DNA of 20,073 nucleotides. Origin: DASRJW01 sp035649435 (lineage in GTDB: Bacteria; Krumholzibacteriota; Krumholzibacteriia; G020349025). The notes beneath the pieces are model-generated. The model ran no database searches, had not been told where the DNA came from, and saw only the letters and a program-made list of their open reading frames with translations. Numbering within the stretch: position 1 is the first letter of the stretch; each line of letters starts with the position of its first letter. The DNA lies in assembly GCA_035649435.1 (NCBI GenBank), contig DASRJO010000035.1, forward strand, positions 1 through 20,073, read 5' to 3'. Made by a program: the position numbers and the translations under genes. Below, piece by piece: positions 7,201-15,754 of the stretch.

Positions 7201-8241
7201 CTAGCCGAAAAAAACTTGCGCGATCTCGTACCACGACGGGTCCAGAGTCTTGATGCCGCTCTTGGCAATGGCGAGATCCACTGCCTCGATGCGATTGCCC
7301 TGCAAAGCGACCATCTTGCCGAACTGACCTTGCAGGACCAGCTCCACGGCGCGGACGCCGAAGCGCGTGGCCAGCACGCGGTCGAACGCCGTGGGGGTGC
7401 CGCCCCGCTGGATGTGCCCGAGGACGGAGACGCGCGTGTCGAACCCGGTTATTTGTTTGATCGCAGCGCCGACGACGTTGCCGATGCCACCGAGCTTCAC
7501 GTGGCCGAATGCGTCGAGCTCGGCGCTGGCGGTGACCGGGTCGGCTTCGCCCTCGCGGGCCTTGAGCCGCGCGCCCTCGGCGACCACGACGATGCTGAAG
7601 TCCTTGCCGCGCTGGTGACGTTTGAGGATGGTATCGCACATCTCGTGGACGTCCACGGGTCGCTCCGGGACCAGGATGACGTCGGCGCCGCCGGCGATGC
7701 CCGCGCACACCGCGATCCAGCCGGTGTGCCGTCCCATCACTTCGACGACGATGACGCGATCGTGTGACTCCGCCGTCGTGTGCAAACGATCGATGGCCTC
7801 GGTGGCGATGTTGAGCGCGGTGTCGAAGCCGAAGGTGTAGTCGGTGCCGCGCAGGTCGTTGTCGATGGTCTTGGGCACGCCGACGACGGGGAGTCCGCGT
7901 GCGTGCAGATCCGCCGCCACCCCCAAGGTGTCTTCGCCGCCGATGGCGATCAGACCGTCGAGCTGCCAGCTCCGAAAGTGCTCTTCGACCTGCTCCATGC
8001 CGCCCGCTTCCGTGCGTGGGTTGGTGCGCGAGGTCCCCAGAATCGTGCCGCCCTTGGGTAGGATGCCCGACACCGAGCGCACCGACAGCTCCTCCGCCAG
8101 GCCTTGCATCATGCCGTACCAGCCTTTGCGGATCCCGAGCACCGTCCCCTCGGCATCGCGATGGAACTTGCGCACGGCGGCACGGATGACGGCGTTGAGA
8201 CCCGGGCAATCGCCGCCGCCGGTCAGGATGCCAATGTTCAC
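7201..8241 (-). CDS. 6-phosphofructokinase, predicted pyrophosphate-dependent
   Basis: This 346-aa PfkA-superfamily enzyme phosphorylates fructose 6-phosphate. The start is GTG at 8241 with a strong GGAGGAG, giving VNIGILTGGGDCPGLNAVIR. The key phosphoryl-donor positions read GGEDT (101-105) and GVPKTIDND (121-129). Asp104 and Lys124 replace the Gly104 and Gly124 of ATP-dependent enzymes. In the characterised family this pair marks pyrophosphate as donor, which makes the step reversible. The catalytic TIDND (125-129), VVEVMGRHTGWIA and GHIQRGGTPTAFDR are present. It lies first in the pfk-gap-pgk-tpiA block, 64 bp after comF. ATP use cannot be excluded from sequence alone. Confidence 0.93.
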   Translation of the reverse strand: MNIGILTGGGDCPGLNAVIRAAVRKFHRDAEGTVLGIRKGWYGMMQGLAEELSVRSVSGILPKGGTILGTSRTNPRTEAGGMEQVEEHFRSWQLDGLIAIGGEDTLGVAADLHARGLPVVGVPKTIDNDLRGTDYTFGFDTALNIATEAIDRLHTTAESHDRVIVVEVMGRHTGWIAVCAGIAGGADVILVPERPVDVHEMCDTILKRHQRGKDFSIVVVAEGARLKAREGEADPVTASAELDAFGHVKLGGIGNVVGAAIKQITGFDTRVSVLGHIQRGGTPTAFDRVLATRFGVRAVELVLQGQFGKMVALQGNRIEAVDLAIAKSGIKTLDPSWYEIAQVFFG

Positions 8242-8305
8242 TTGCGACTCCTCCGGCGGGCGCCACGACTTCGGTTGGCCTCTTCTAGCACAAAAACCGC
8301 GCCGA

Positions 8306-9079
8306 TCACAGGCCCGGATGGACGCCGTGTGGTGCCGCGTCCCCGAGTGCTCGGCACAGGCAAAGCACCGCGGTCTGCTGCGGCTCCATGCCGAGCGCTT
8401 CGAGTGCGGCCGTGCTGGTGGCGCCTGTGGTGACGACATCGTCCACGAGCAGCACGAACGGAGCACCGGGTGGCGGCGGGCCCGTGCGCACGAAGGCGCC
8501 TTGGACTTGCGCGGCGCGCGCTGAGCGCGGGAGACGCGCGAGGGGCGGCGTGGATCGGTGGCGAGCGAGGAGTCCAACGTGCACCGGCGCACCGAGCTTC
8601 CGTCCCACCACCGCGGCCAGCAGCTCGCTCTGGTTGAAGCCGCGCCTCTGCAAACGCTCGGCATGCAACGGCACCGGCACCAGGAGCAGCGACGACCGCG
8701 GACACACATGGCGCGCGGCGCGGGTCATGCGCACACCGAACCACTCGGCGAGCTCGACCACTCCCTCGTATTTGAAGGCGTGCACCAACGCGAACAATTC
8801 GGGCCCCGGTTCGAACACGCTCACCACCCGAGGCCCCGTTTCTCGGTGGACGTTCAACCGGGGCCGAATCCGGCCCGCACACGCCGCGCACAGCAAAGGC
8901 AATCGCACCGACCAAGGCCCCACGAACGACCGCCTCATTGCGCCGTTCACCAATCGCGACATCGCCGATCCATCATCCTCCCCGACACCACGCCCGCAGC
9001 ACCGGCACCGCGCCGGCAGCACCGCCGCAACGACATCATCCAACACACCCTGCGTCGCCCGAATCACCACCGCTCCCAT
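8306..9079 (-). CDS. comF: ComF family phosphoribosyltransferase
   Basis: This 257-aa protein is of the ComF/GntX type, with a cysteine-rich N-terminus followed by a type I phosphoribosyltransferase domain. The putative zinc-binding cysteines are ARCRCCGRG and CAAC. FALVHAFKYEG and LVPVPLHAERLQRRGFNQSE are characteristic ComF segments. The PRPP-binding loop is FVLLVDDVVTTGATS near the C-terminus. In naturally competent bacteria ComF acts in DNA uptake, but in many genomes its role and substrate are unknown, and no other competence genes are here. The start is uncertain. I use the ATG at 9079, and a GTG at 9112 is an alternative. The inverted-repeat element lies directly upstream. Confidence 0.85.
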   Translation of the reverse strand: MGAVVIRATQGVLDDVVAAVLPARCRCCGRGVGEDDGSAMSRLVNGAMRRSFVGPWSVRLPLLCAACAGRIRPRLNVHRETGPRVVSVFEPGPELFALVHAFKYEGVVELAEWFGVRMTRAARHVCPRSSLLLVPVPLHAERLQRRGFNQSELLAAVVGRKLGAPVHVGLLARHRSTPPLARLPRSARAAQVQGAFVRTGPPPPGAPFVLLVDDVVTTGATSTAALEALGMEPQQTAVLCLCRALGDAAPHGVHPGL

Positions 9080-9125
9080 GCGGCCAACCCATCTGCCTCG
9101 TTTCAATTTCACCCTCTTGCATCCC

Positions 9126-9272
9126 CCGGCGCCGCGCGGCAGGGCGGTCTCGGCGGCGTCACGAGCGCGCCCGCAAGCGCAGGATGCGCGAGCAGCGCTC
9201 GTGCCGAGCGACGAGCGCGCAGGAGCGCGCGCGAGGAGCGTCCGCCGAGACCGCCCTGCCGCGCCGCGCCGG
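9126..9272. repeat. 147-bp inverted-repeat element with 31-bp arms
   Basis: The left arm (9126-9156) and right arm (9242-9272) are reverse complements at 30 of 31 positions, around an 85-nt spacer. The arm core reads GCGGCAGGGCGGTCTCGGCGG. The spacer is itself rich in CGAGCG/CGCTCG units and contains an 8-bp perfect hairpin (9195-9202 with 9211-9218). A GCAT occurs 2-3 nt outside each arm (9119-9122 and 9275-9278). The element fills most of the aroE-comF gap. It resembles a MITE- or REP-like interspersed repeat. No T-run follows, so it is not a canonical intrinsic terminator, although it could still attenuate transcription. Confidence 0.75.
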
Positions 9273-9328
9273 TCGCATAGCAACCGTGACCATCTCGGCT
9301 GAGCCGGTGGAGGAGTTTGGTGGAAGTT

Positions 9329-10246
9329 TCAGTCGAGTCCGACGCTGGAGCGCATGACATCGATCGGCGGTTCGAGCCCCGTCCAAAGCCGCAGCGCAAG
9401 CGCACCTTGATGCACGAGCATGCCGAGCCCGTTGGTCGATCTCAGCCCCGCGCCCCGTGCCGCGCGCAGCAGCGCCGTCTCCGCCGGCCGGTAGATGGCC
9501 TCGAAGACGAACATCCCAGGCGGCGCCGCTGCGAGCGAAAGTGGGCTCGGCTCCTCGGGCTCGAGACCCAAGCTGGTTGCCTGCACCAGCAGCGCCGCGT
9601 CGTCGAGCCACCTCGGCGGAACGCGTGCGAGCTCAGCATGCTCGAGCACCGGCAGCGCCCCCGGCCAGCTCGCAGCAATGGAATCGAGCATGTCGCGCGC
9701 GGCATCGCCTCGGCGCGCCAATACGCGCACCGACGCCGCCCCGGCGCGGAGCGCCACGACCACGGCGGATCGCGCCATGCCGCCGGCGCCGAGGATCACG
9801 ACCGGCGCGCCGGCAATCCGCACGCGATGCTCGTCGAGGCTCGTCGCGAGCCCATCCACGTCCGTGTTGTGACCACGCAACACCGCCGCTCCAGGCTGAG
9901 CAGTGCAGACCAAGGTATTGACGGCACCGGCCAAGCGCGCGGTGTCATCGACCGCATCCAAGTACTGCATCGTGGTGCGCTTGTGCGGCAAGGTCACATT
10001 CACGCCGACAATGCGTGCCGCCACGACCCCGGCGCGCAGATCCTGCATCGCTTGCGGCAATCGCTCCGGCAAGATGTCGGCGGCGAGATAGACCGCATCC
10101 AAGCCCATGGCAGCGACGGCCGCCGTCTGGAAACGTGGCGACAGCGAATGGGCCACCGGATGGCCGAGGAGGACGAATACTTTGGAATGTTCGGTCCCGG
10201 AATAATCGATGCGACGACCCGCGAGCTCGAGCTGGAACGAGCGCAT
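9329..10246 (-). CDS. aroE: Shikimate dehydrogenase
   Basis: This 305-aa enzyme reduces 3-dehydroshikimate to shikimate in aromatic amino acid synthesis. Shikimate-binding motifs are HSLSPRFQ and VNVTLPHK (catalytic Lys), followed by LAGAVNTLV and the catalytic Asp in GHNTDVDGLATS. The NADP-binding Rossmann motif is VVILGAGGMARSAVV, and NGLGMLVHQGALA is the usual C-terminal segment. The ATG at 10246 shares one nucleotide with the lgt stop (TGATG), so the two are translationally coupled. A GTG one codon upstream is also possible. The length is slightly above the usual 270-290 aa, from a short N-terminal extension. Confidence 0.93.
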   Translation of the reverse strand: MRSFQLELAGRRIDYSGTEHSKVFVLLGHPVAHSLSPRFQTAAVAAMGLDAVYLAADILPERLPQAMQDLRAGVVAARIVGVNVTLPHKRTTMQYLDAVDDTARLAGAVNTLVCTAQPGAAVLRGHNTDVDGLATSLDEHRVRIAGAPVVILGAGGMARSAVVVALRAGAASVRVLARRGDAARDMLDSIAASWPGALPVLEHAELARVPPRWLDDAALLVQATSLGLEPEEPSPLSLAAAPPGMFVFEAIYRPAETALLRAARGAGLRSTNGLGMLVHQGALALRLWTGLEPPIDVMRSSVGLD

Positions 10247-11070
10247 CACTGGGCGCTCGGAAGGCTGGATGCTTCTCCCGTCTTGGCTGCGAGTACCGCG
10301 GTGCCGATGACACGCGAGCCGCGGATGGCGGCGAAGAGCAACACTCCCAGGAGACAGGCGCCGAGGCTGATGAGCTGATTCACCGTGAGCGGCCCGGCGA
10401 CATAGACATTGGCTTCGTAATAGCGGAAGAAATCGAGCGTGAAACGCCCGATGCCGGAGAGCACCAGGTAGAGGGCGAACACCTGCCCTTCCCGCCGCGG
10501 GCGGCGGTCGTAGAGCAGGAGCAGGATCAGGATCCCCAGACCTTCCAAGGACGAATACAGCTGTGTCGGGTGCAGCGGCGACTCACCGAACAAGCGGCCA
10601 CCGAAGGTTTCGGCCGGAAGCGCCAGGCCCCAAGGCATGTCGGTGGGTTTGCCGTAACAGCAGCCGTTGAGAAAGCAACCGATCCGCGTCAGCATGAGAC
10701 CGAAGCCCAAGCTCGGGGCCATGACATCGGCCATGCGCAAAAACGGAGTCTCGCGCCGGCGCAAATACAACCAGGCCGAGATCATCGCCGCGATCACACC
10801 CCCGTACATCGTCAGCCCGCCGCGCCACACGGCGATGACGTCGAGGAAGGAGCGAATCTCTTCGCGGTGAAACAGGACGTACATCAGCCGTGCGCCGAGA
10901 ATGGCGGCGAAGACGATGACCAGCGAGGTGTCGTACACCATCTCGACGCTCAGGCCGCGCCGCGGGGCGCGTCGTGCCGCCAGCCAGATGCCAGCGAAGA
11001 ACGAAACGGCGAGCAAGAAGCCGTACGAGTGCAGTGCGAGCGGTCCGATTTCCACGATCGTCGGATGCAT
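10246..11070 (-). CDS. lgt: Prolipoprotein diacylglyceryl transferase
   Basis: This 274-aa inner-membrane enzyme transfers diacylglyceryl from phosphatidylglycerol to the lipobox Cys of prolipoproteins. It has several hydrophobic membrane segments, for example SYGFLLAVSFFAGIWLAA and YDTSLVIVFAAILGARLMYV. The Lgt signature is WRGGLTMYGGVIAA, followed by RIGCFLNGCCYGKPT, HPTQLYSSLEGLGIL and RFTLDFFRYYE. The position of the E. coli His in HGGLIG is Tyr here (YGG), as in many other Lgt proteins. It starts 92 bp after rodA and overlaps aroE by 1 nt. It is expected to lipidate exported lipoproteins such as the one encoded at 19263. Confidence 0.96.
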   Translation of the reverse strand: MHPTIVEIGPLALHSYGFLLAVSFFAGIWLAARRAPRRGLSVEMVYDTSLVIVFAAILGARLMYVLFHREEIRSFLDVIAVWRGGLTMYGGVIAAMISAWLYLRRRETPFLRMADVMAPSLGFGLMLTRIGCFLNGCCYGKPTDMPWGLALPAETFGGRLFGESPLHPTQLYSSLEGLGILILLLLYDRRPRREGQVFALYLVLSGIGRFTLDFFRYYEANVYVAGPLTVNQLISLGACLLGVLLFAAIRGSRVIGTAVLAAKTGEASSLPSAQ

Positions 11071-11162
11071 GTCCCGATCCCAGGGTTCAGCGGCCTCTTG
11101 CGGTCATTTCCTTGCGGCGCATGTCGATCCGCCAGTCAATGTAGCGAAAAGAATAGCCCGCA

Positions 11163-12449
11163 TCAATACTCGCGCCAGCGGGAGCCCAGATTGAGCAGCA
11201 CGCCGAGGAGGAAGAGCGTGACCAACATCGAGCTGCCGCCGTAACTGACCAATGGCAGCGGAATCCCGGCCACGGGGATGAGCCCGACCGTCATGCCGAC
11301 GTTCTGTGTGACGTGGAACATCAGGTAAGCCGCGATGCCGAAGGCGGCATAGCGCACGAATCCATTGCGCGCCCGTGCCGCGAAGGCGATCCCGCGCAGC
11401 ACGATCAGCGCGAACAGACACAGGATCACCACGCCGCCCACCATACCGAACTCTTCCCCGATGACCGAGAAGATGAAGTCGGTGTGACGCGCGGGCAGGA
11501 AGGCGAGCTCTTTCTGCGTGCCCTCGAGAAAGCCTTGTCCGAGGAAGCCGCCAGCTCCGACCGCGATCTTCGATTGCGCCACGTGATAGCCCTGACCCAG
11601 ATGATCGAGCTCGGGATTGAAGAACGACAGGATTCGTTGCTGCTGGTACGGCCTGAGGTGACTCCACAGCCAAGGCTCGAGGAAGTGAATGCCGAGGTTG
11701 GCGACGAAGATGCTGACGTTCTCCCACAGGTAGGCGCGTTGCCACAACATCATCCCGAAGACCACGAGCACGAACACCAGCCACGGCCACCACATGTGCT
11801 GTTCCGTGCGCAAGTAGAGATGCATGAGGAAGCCGATTCCCGGCGATCCGAGCAACAAGATGTGCCCGAGCCTCAGACCACGCCAGAAGAGCATGGGGAT
11901 GAGGATGGCGAAGAACACGAGTGCGGTGCCGAGATCGGGTTGCTTCAAGATGAGCACCACGGGCGGCAGCACGATGAGCCCCGGCACGAGCAGGCTGCTC
12001 AGGCGATTGCCGTCGCCGGTACGTGTGCTCATGTAGCGCGCCAGGACGAAGATCAGCGCCACCTTGGCGAATTCGGACGGTTGGAACTGGATGGGGCCGA
12101 TGTGGATCCAGCGCTCGACATCGGTTCCTCGGCCGATGAACAGCACCACGCCGAGCATGATGAAGGAGAGCCCGTACTGCAACCAAGCCGAGGCTTCGAG
12201 CAAGCGATACGGGGTCCAGAAACCGAGATAGAGCGCACCCAGCCCCAACGCGATCCAAACGAATTGACGGTAGAAGATGCCGGGACCCACGAGCAGCGTG
12301 CGATTCCAATCGCCCTCGACGGGCGCGTGCGTGACGCTGTAGAGCGTCACCAAGGAGATGGCGAGCAGCGCCAGGATCGCCGCCAGCGCCAGCCGATCGA
12401 CGCTCTCGACGAAGCGGCGCGTGCCGAGAACTCCATCTCCGACGCTCAC
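11163..12449 (-). CDS. rodA: Rod-shape SEDS glycosyltransferase RodA
   Basis: This 428-aa polytopic protein polymerises lipid II with PBP2 during lateral wall growth. SEDS features are RWIHIGPIQFQPSEFAK (113-129), LKQPDLGTALVFFA (168-181), LRPYQQQRILSFFNPE (265-280), GQGYHVAQSKIAVGAGG, FLPARHTDFIFSVIGEE and the C-terminal YGGSSML. The GTG at 12449 overlaps the mrdA stop, with GGAGG seven bases upstream. It is longer than E. coli RodA (370 aa). Much of the difference is an extra stretch of about 45 residues at 205-262, between the KQPDLGT and PYQQQR motifs. That stretch includes a strongly hydrophobic, Trp-rich segment (MWWPWLVFVLVVFGMMLW). Confidence 0.95.
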   Translation of the reverse strand: MSVGDGVLGTRRFVESVDRLALAAILALLAISLVTLYSVTHAPVEGDWNRTLLVGPGIFYRQFVWIALGLGALYLGFWTPYRLLEASAWLQYGLSFIMLGVVLFIGRGTDVERWIHIGPIQFQPSEFAKVALIFVLARYMSTRTGDGNRLSSLLVPGLIVLPPVVLILKQPDLGTALVFFAILIPMLFWRGLRLGHILLLGSPGIGFLMHLYLRTEQHMWWPWLVFVLVVFGMMLWQRAYLWENVSIFVANLGIHFLEPWLWSHLRPYQQQRILSFFNPELDHLGQGYHVAQSKIAVGAGGFLGQGFLEGTQKELAFLPARHTDFIFSVIGEEFGMVGGVVILCLFALIVLRGIAFAARARNGFVRYAAFGIAAYLMFHVTQNVGMTVGLIPVAGIPLPLVSYGGSSMLVTLFLLGVLLNLGSRWREY

Positions 12450-14305
12450 AACGTCGCCTCCCGCACCAGACCGAGCCGGCGCAATTCGGGAAGTCGCTTC
12501 CAGTAGGCGCCACCCTCGTCCGTCAAGCCGAAGTATTGCGCCACGATCTGGCGCGCGATCGGCGCGGCCACGGCGCCGCCATGCCCGGCGCGCTCGACGA
12601 TGACGACGCCGGCGATGCGCGGGTGGTCGTGGGGCGCGTAGAAGACGAACCAGGCATGGTCTTCCAGCTTGCCCGGCGTTTCCGCAGTGCCGGTCTTGCC
12701 GCAAACGATGAGCGAATCGGGCAGCGCTGCGTGTCCCGTTCCATGCTCGCCGACGACGACTTGCAGCATGCCGCGCTGCAGGAAATGCAGCGCCGCCGCA
12801 CTCAGCACTCCCTCCTTCGCCACCTTGGGCTTCTCGGCGCGCAGGGTGCGGCCGCGTGCATCGACGACCCGTTGCACGATCTTGGGCACCATCAAGTTGC
12901 CGCCGTTGGCGACGGCGGCAGCGACGCGCGCCAACTGCAACGGTGTGACCAGGACCTCGCCTTGTCCGATGATGCAATTCACTGCCACGGTCGGGGTCCA
13001 GCCGCGCGGGCCGAGGGTGCGATCGTAATAGGCGCTGTCGGGAATGAGACCGTCGTCTTCGGGCAGTGCGAACCCCGTGCGCGCGCCCAGGCCGAGCTGC
13101 CGTGCGGTCATCGCCAGCCGATCGATGCCGAGCGCGCGTGCATGCTGATAGTAATAGACGTCACAGGATTGCTCGAAGCCGCCGAGGAGATTCAAGCTGC
13201 CGTGGCCTTGCTCCTTGTGGCAGCGGAACTGGCGATTGCCGACCTGGTACCAGCCAGGGCAGGCCTGGCGGTATTGATTCACGCTGACGATGTGATTGTC
13301 GAGCAAGGCAGCCGACGAGATGATCTTGAATGTCGAGCCGGGCGGATAGCCCGCGACGGCGTAGCGGTTGTAGAGCGGCGTCAGGGGATCGGTGCGCAAC
13401 ACCTCGTACTCGGCGGTCGAAATGCCGACGGCGAAGCGGTTGAGATCGTATCCCGGCTTGCTCACGGCCGCCAACACCTCGCCCGTGTTCACGTCGAGCA
13501 CGACCGCGGCGCCGGCGCGGTCAGCGGGCCAGAAGACCGTCTCGATCGCCTGCTGCAGCTCGAAGTCGATGGTGAGATAGACGTCGTTCCCCGGCACCGG
13601 CGGCTCGGCACGGTCGACGAGCTCGAAAAGCTCCTGGCCGGAGGCGTTGACCTGCACCCACCGGCGGCCGTCGAAGCCGCGCAGATCCTCCTCGCACAGA
13701 CTCTCGACACCGGTCTTGCCGGAGACGTCGCCAAGACGATACGCCCGTGGTCCTGTGGAATTGTCGACCTTTTCCTGCGCCACCTCGCCGACATATCCGA
13801 GAACGTGGGTGGCGAAATCCCCGTAGATGTAGCGCCGGCGGCCGCGTGCCTCGAGCCAGGCGCCGGGATACTGCGCGCGATTCTCTTCGAAGCGCGAAAC
13901 TTGCGCCTTGCTCAGGTTGCCGAGAACCTTGGTGGGTTCGTGAGAACGCCGGCGTGCGCGCTGCGTCTGTGCGCGGACGAGGGCCGCCGTCGTGTCGACG
14001 CCAAAATCACGCGCCAGAGACGGCAGCAGCTTCCCGTCATGCAGCGTCCCCGCGTCGACGAACAGCTGGTATTCGGCCACATTGTCCACCATGCTCTTGC
14101 CGTTGCGGTCGCGCAGCACGCCTCGGGGAGCGATGACGCGCTTGATACGGAATTGATTCTCGCGCGCCAAACGCTCGTACGTGCGGTGCTCGAGCACCTG
14201 CACTTGGAAGAGCCGCATCGCCACCATGGCGAAGATGGCGACGACAATCGCATAAGCGGCGTGGACGGTCCGCCGCTCAGCGTCGCGCGAGTTGTGAACG
14301 GCCAA
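12446..14305 (-). CDS. mrdA: Peptidoglycan transpeptidase PBP2
   Basis: This protein of about 619 aa is the class B penicillin-binding protein that crosslinks the lateral wall with RodA. One N-terminal membrane segment (about 15-31, HAAYAIVVAIFAMVAMR) is followed by the PBP dimerisation domain (about 50-230) and the transpeptidase domain. The latter has the active-site STFK (Ser324-Lys327), SCD at 380-382 and KTGTAE from 537. The start is uncertain. I use the TTG at 14305, which lies behind GGGGAGGGGG and matches the usual length; it overlaps the mreD end by 29 nt. The 3' end overlaps the rodA start by 4 nt (GTGA). Confidence 0.93.
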   Translation of the reverse strand: MAVHNSRDAERRTVHAAYAIVVAIFAMVAMRLFQVQVLEHRTYERLARENQFRIKRVIAPRGVLRDRNGKSMVDNVAEYQLFVDAGTLHDGKLLPSLARDFGVDTTAALVRAQTQRARRRSHEPTKVLGNLSKAQVSRFEENRAQYPGAWLEARGRRRYIYGDFATHVLGYVGEVAQEKVDNSTGPRAYRLGDVSGKTGVESLCEEDLRGFDGRRWVQVNASGQELFELVDRAEPPVPGNDVYLTIDFELQQAIETVFWPADRAGAAVVLDVNTGEVLAAVSKPGYDLNRFAVGISTAEYEVLRTDPLTPLYNRYAVAGYPPGSTFKIISSAALLDNHIVSVNQYRQACPGWYQVGNRQFRCHKEQGHGSLNLLGGFEQSCDVYYYQHARALGIDRLAMTARQLGLGARTGFALPEDDGLIPDSAYYDRTLGPRGWTPTVAVNCIIGQGEVLVTPLQLARVAAAVANGGNLMVPKIVQRVVDARGRTLRAEKPKVAKEGVLSAAALHFLQRGMLQVVVGEHGTGHAALPDSLIVCGKTGTAETPGKLEDHAWFVFYAPHDHPRIAGVVIVERAGHGGAVAAPIARQIVAQYFGLTDEGGAYWKRLPELRRLGLVREATL

Positions 14306-14789
14306 GGCGATGCGACCCCCTCCCCGACAGCGCCCCCGTGGCGACGGCGACGAATGCGCCGGCGACGGCGGTGTACAGGGCCGTCGGCAACGTGCGCGTC
14401 GCGAGCGACAAGAACATCTCGGAGAGCACGAGCCGCGTATAGATCGTGAGGTAGACCACGTCGTGCGCCACGGTCGCGACGGCGACCAGCGCGCCGTACG
14501 TCCATGCCGTTCCGGCATCGAAACGCACGCGCAGAGTGCCGGCCGTGTAGCCGAGCAGACACTTGGCGAGGGCGTTGAGCCCGAGGAAGCCGGGATTGGT
14601 CAGATCCTGCGCCAACCCCACCAGGAACCCCGCCACGACCCCGGCCGTCCCACCGCGACCGAGCGCGATCAGCGTCACGGCGACGAGCGGCAGATCCGGC
14701 TGAATGCCGGCGATGCCGATGTAGGGCACCAGCGTCGCCTGCAGCGCCAGCGCCAGATAACACAGCAAGATGGGGCCGAAGACGTTCAT
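14277..14789 (-). CDS. mreD: Rod shape-determining protein MreD
   Basis: This 170-aa hydrophobic inner-membrane protein belongs to the elongasome. It begins MNVFGPILLCYLALALQ. IQPDLPLVAVTLIALGRGG is the typical MreD segment, and the FLVGLAQDLTNPGFLGLNAL loop carries the conserved GLxxDL-like region. About five membrane helices are visible. The ATG at 14789 overlaps the mreC stop (ATGA, 4 nt), indicating coupled translation, and the 3' end overlaps the probable mrdA start. The longer frame extending to 15299 is a shadow inside mreC. Confidence 0.92.
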   Translation of the reverse strand: MNVFGPILLCYLALALQATLVPYIGIAGIQPDLPLVAVTLIALGRGGTAGVVAGFLVGLAQDLTNPGFLGLNALAKCLLGYTAGTLRVRFDAGTAWTYGALVAVATVAHDVVYLTIYTRLVLSEMFLSLATRTLPTALYTAVAGAFVAVATGALSGRGSHRLGRSQLARR

Positions 14790-15676
14790 GGGATTCGCAC
14801 TTCCTGATTGGATGTTTGCGCCGGGGCGGCGTCCTCGCTCGGCATCGTCCGCAGCAGCTGCGCGTCCTCTGTGCGGTACAACGTCCGTTCCTGCCAATCC
14901 ACCAGCCGCGTGACCACGAACACGTCGCGCAAGCCGCCAAAATCGACGTGCGTACGCACGTCGATCTGCTTGAACAATCCATCCAAGGACACTCCAACTC
15001 GCGTCACGACGCCGACGGGAATGCCGCGCGGATAATCCCCGAGCCCCGAAGTCACCAGCGGATCGCCGACCAGCACGTCCTCGACGGCATCGACGCGATC
15101 GAGCGTGAACTGGTTGCCGCGCGCCCAGCGCAGGATGCCGATCACGCTGCTGCGCTGATCGGTGACGCTGAGCGCCATGTCGGCGCTGGCCAGCGTTTCG
15201 AGCAACGAGCGTGTTTCGGTGACTTGGCGCACGCGCCCGACGAGGCCGGCGTAGGCCGCGACCGGCATGCCCGTGGACAGCGAATCGCGCTGGCCGCACC
15301 CCAACTGCAGGGCGCCTTGGAAGGAGTCGGTCGTTCGCCCGACGATTTCACAGGGTTTGAGATACGGGAAGCGCTCGGCGGCGAAACCTGCGGTGCGCCG
15401 TAACGCGGCGACTTCGTCGCGCATCGGCAGCAAGCGCTGCCGCTCCAGGTTCAGCGTCGCCACCAGACGGCGCAGCTGCTCGTTGTCGCGTCGCAGCAGC
15501 ACCGCTTCTTCGGCGCCGCGTGCCAGCGCCTGGACCGGCGCATAGAGACTCAGGCCGAGTGTGCGCGCGACGTCGTTCTGCGTTCCGTGGTCGAGGCTGA
15601 GGAGGACGCACGACAGCACCAGGCATAGGACCAGCAGCGTCCGGTCGCGATGGCGACCCAAGAGTGATCCGAACAC
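14786..15676 (-). CDS. mreC: Rod shape-determining protein MreC
   Basis: This 296-aa bitopic protein is a periplasmic scaffold for PBP2/RodA. A short cytoplasmic N-terminus leads into one membrane helix (about 13-29, TLLVLCLVLSCVLLSL). A coiled-coil stretch follows (about 55-95, EEAVLLRRDNEQLRRLVATL), then the beta-rich MreC domain with SFQGALQLGCGQRDSLSTGM, AGLVGRVRQV and GDPLVTSGLGDYPRGIPVG. The start is GTG at 15676 behind a GGAAGGGGGG tract. It lies 78 bp after mreB and overlaps mreD by 4 nt. Confidence 0.94.
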   Translation of the reverse strand: MFGSLLGRHRDRTLLVLCLVLSCVLLSLDHGTQNDVARTLGLSLYAPVQALARGAEEAVLLRRDNEQLRRLVATLNLERQRLLPMRDEVAALRRTAGFAAERFPYLKPCEIVGRTTDSFQGALQLGCGQRDSLSTGMPVAAYAGLVGRVRQVTETRSLLETLASADMALSVTDQRSSVIGILRWARGNQFTLDRVDAVEDVLVGDPLVTSGLGDYPRGIPVGVVTRVGVSLDGLFKQIDVRTHVDFGGLRDVFVVTRLVDWQERTLYRTEDAQLLRTMPSEDAAPAQTSNQEVRIP

Positions 15677-15754
15677 CGCCCCCCCTTCCCGCGACGGACG
15701 GCCTGCAGACCGTTCGTCGCCCCCGCCGCACGGATCGCATCCGACGCACCGCCG

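Noticed and set aside
9126..9272. Inverted repeat as an intrinsic terminator of aroE
   Set aside because: The arms are 85 nt apart and no T-run follows on the transcribed strand.
11104..11163. 19-codon frame (MRAILFATLTGGSTC...) overlapping the rodA stop as TGATG
   Set aside because: The overlap looks like coupling, but the peptide is tiny, matches nothing I know and has no clear ribosome binding site of its own.
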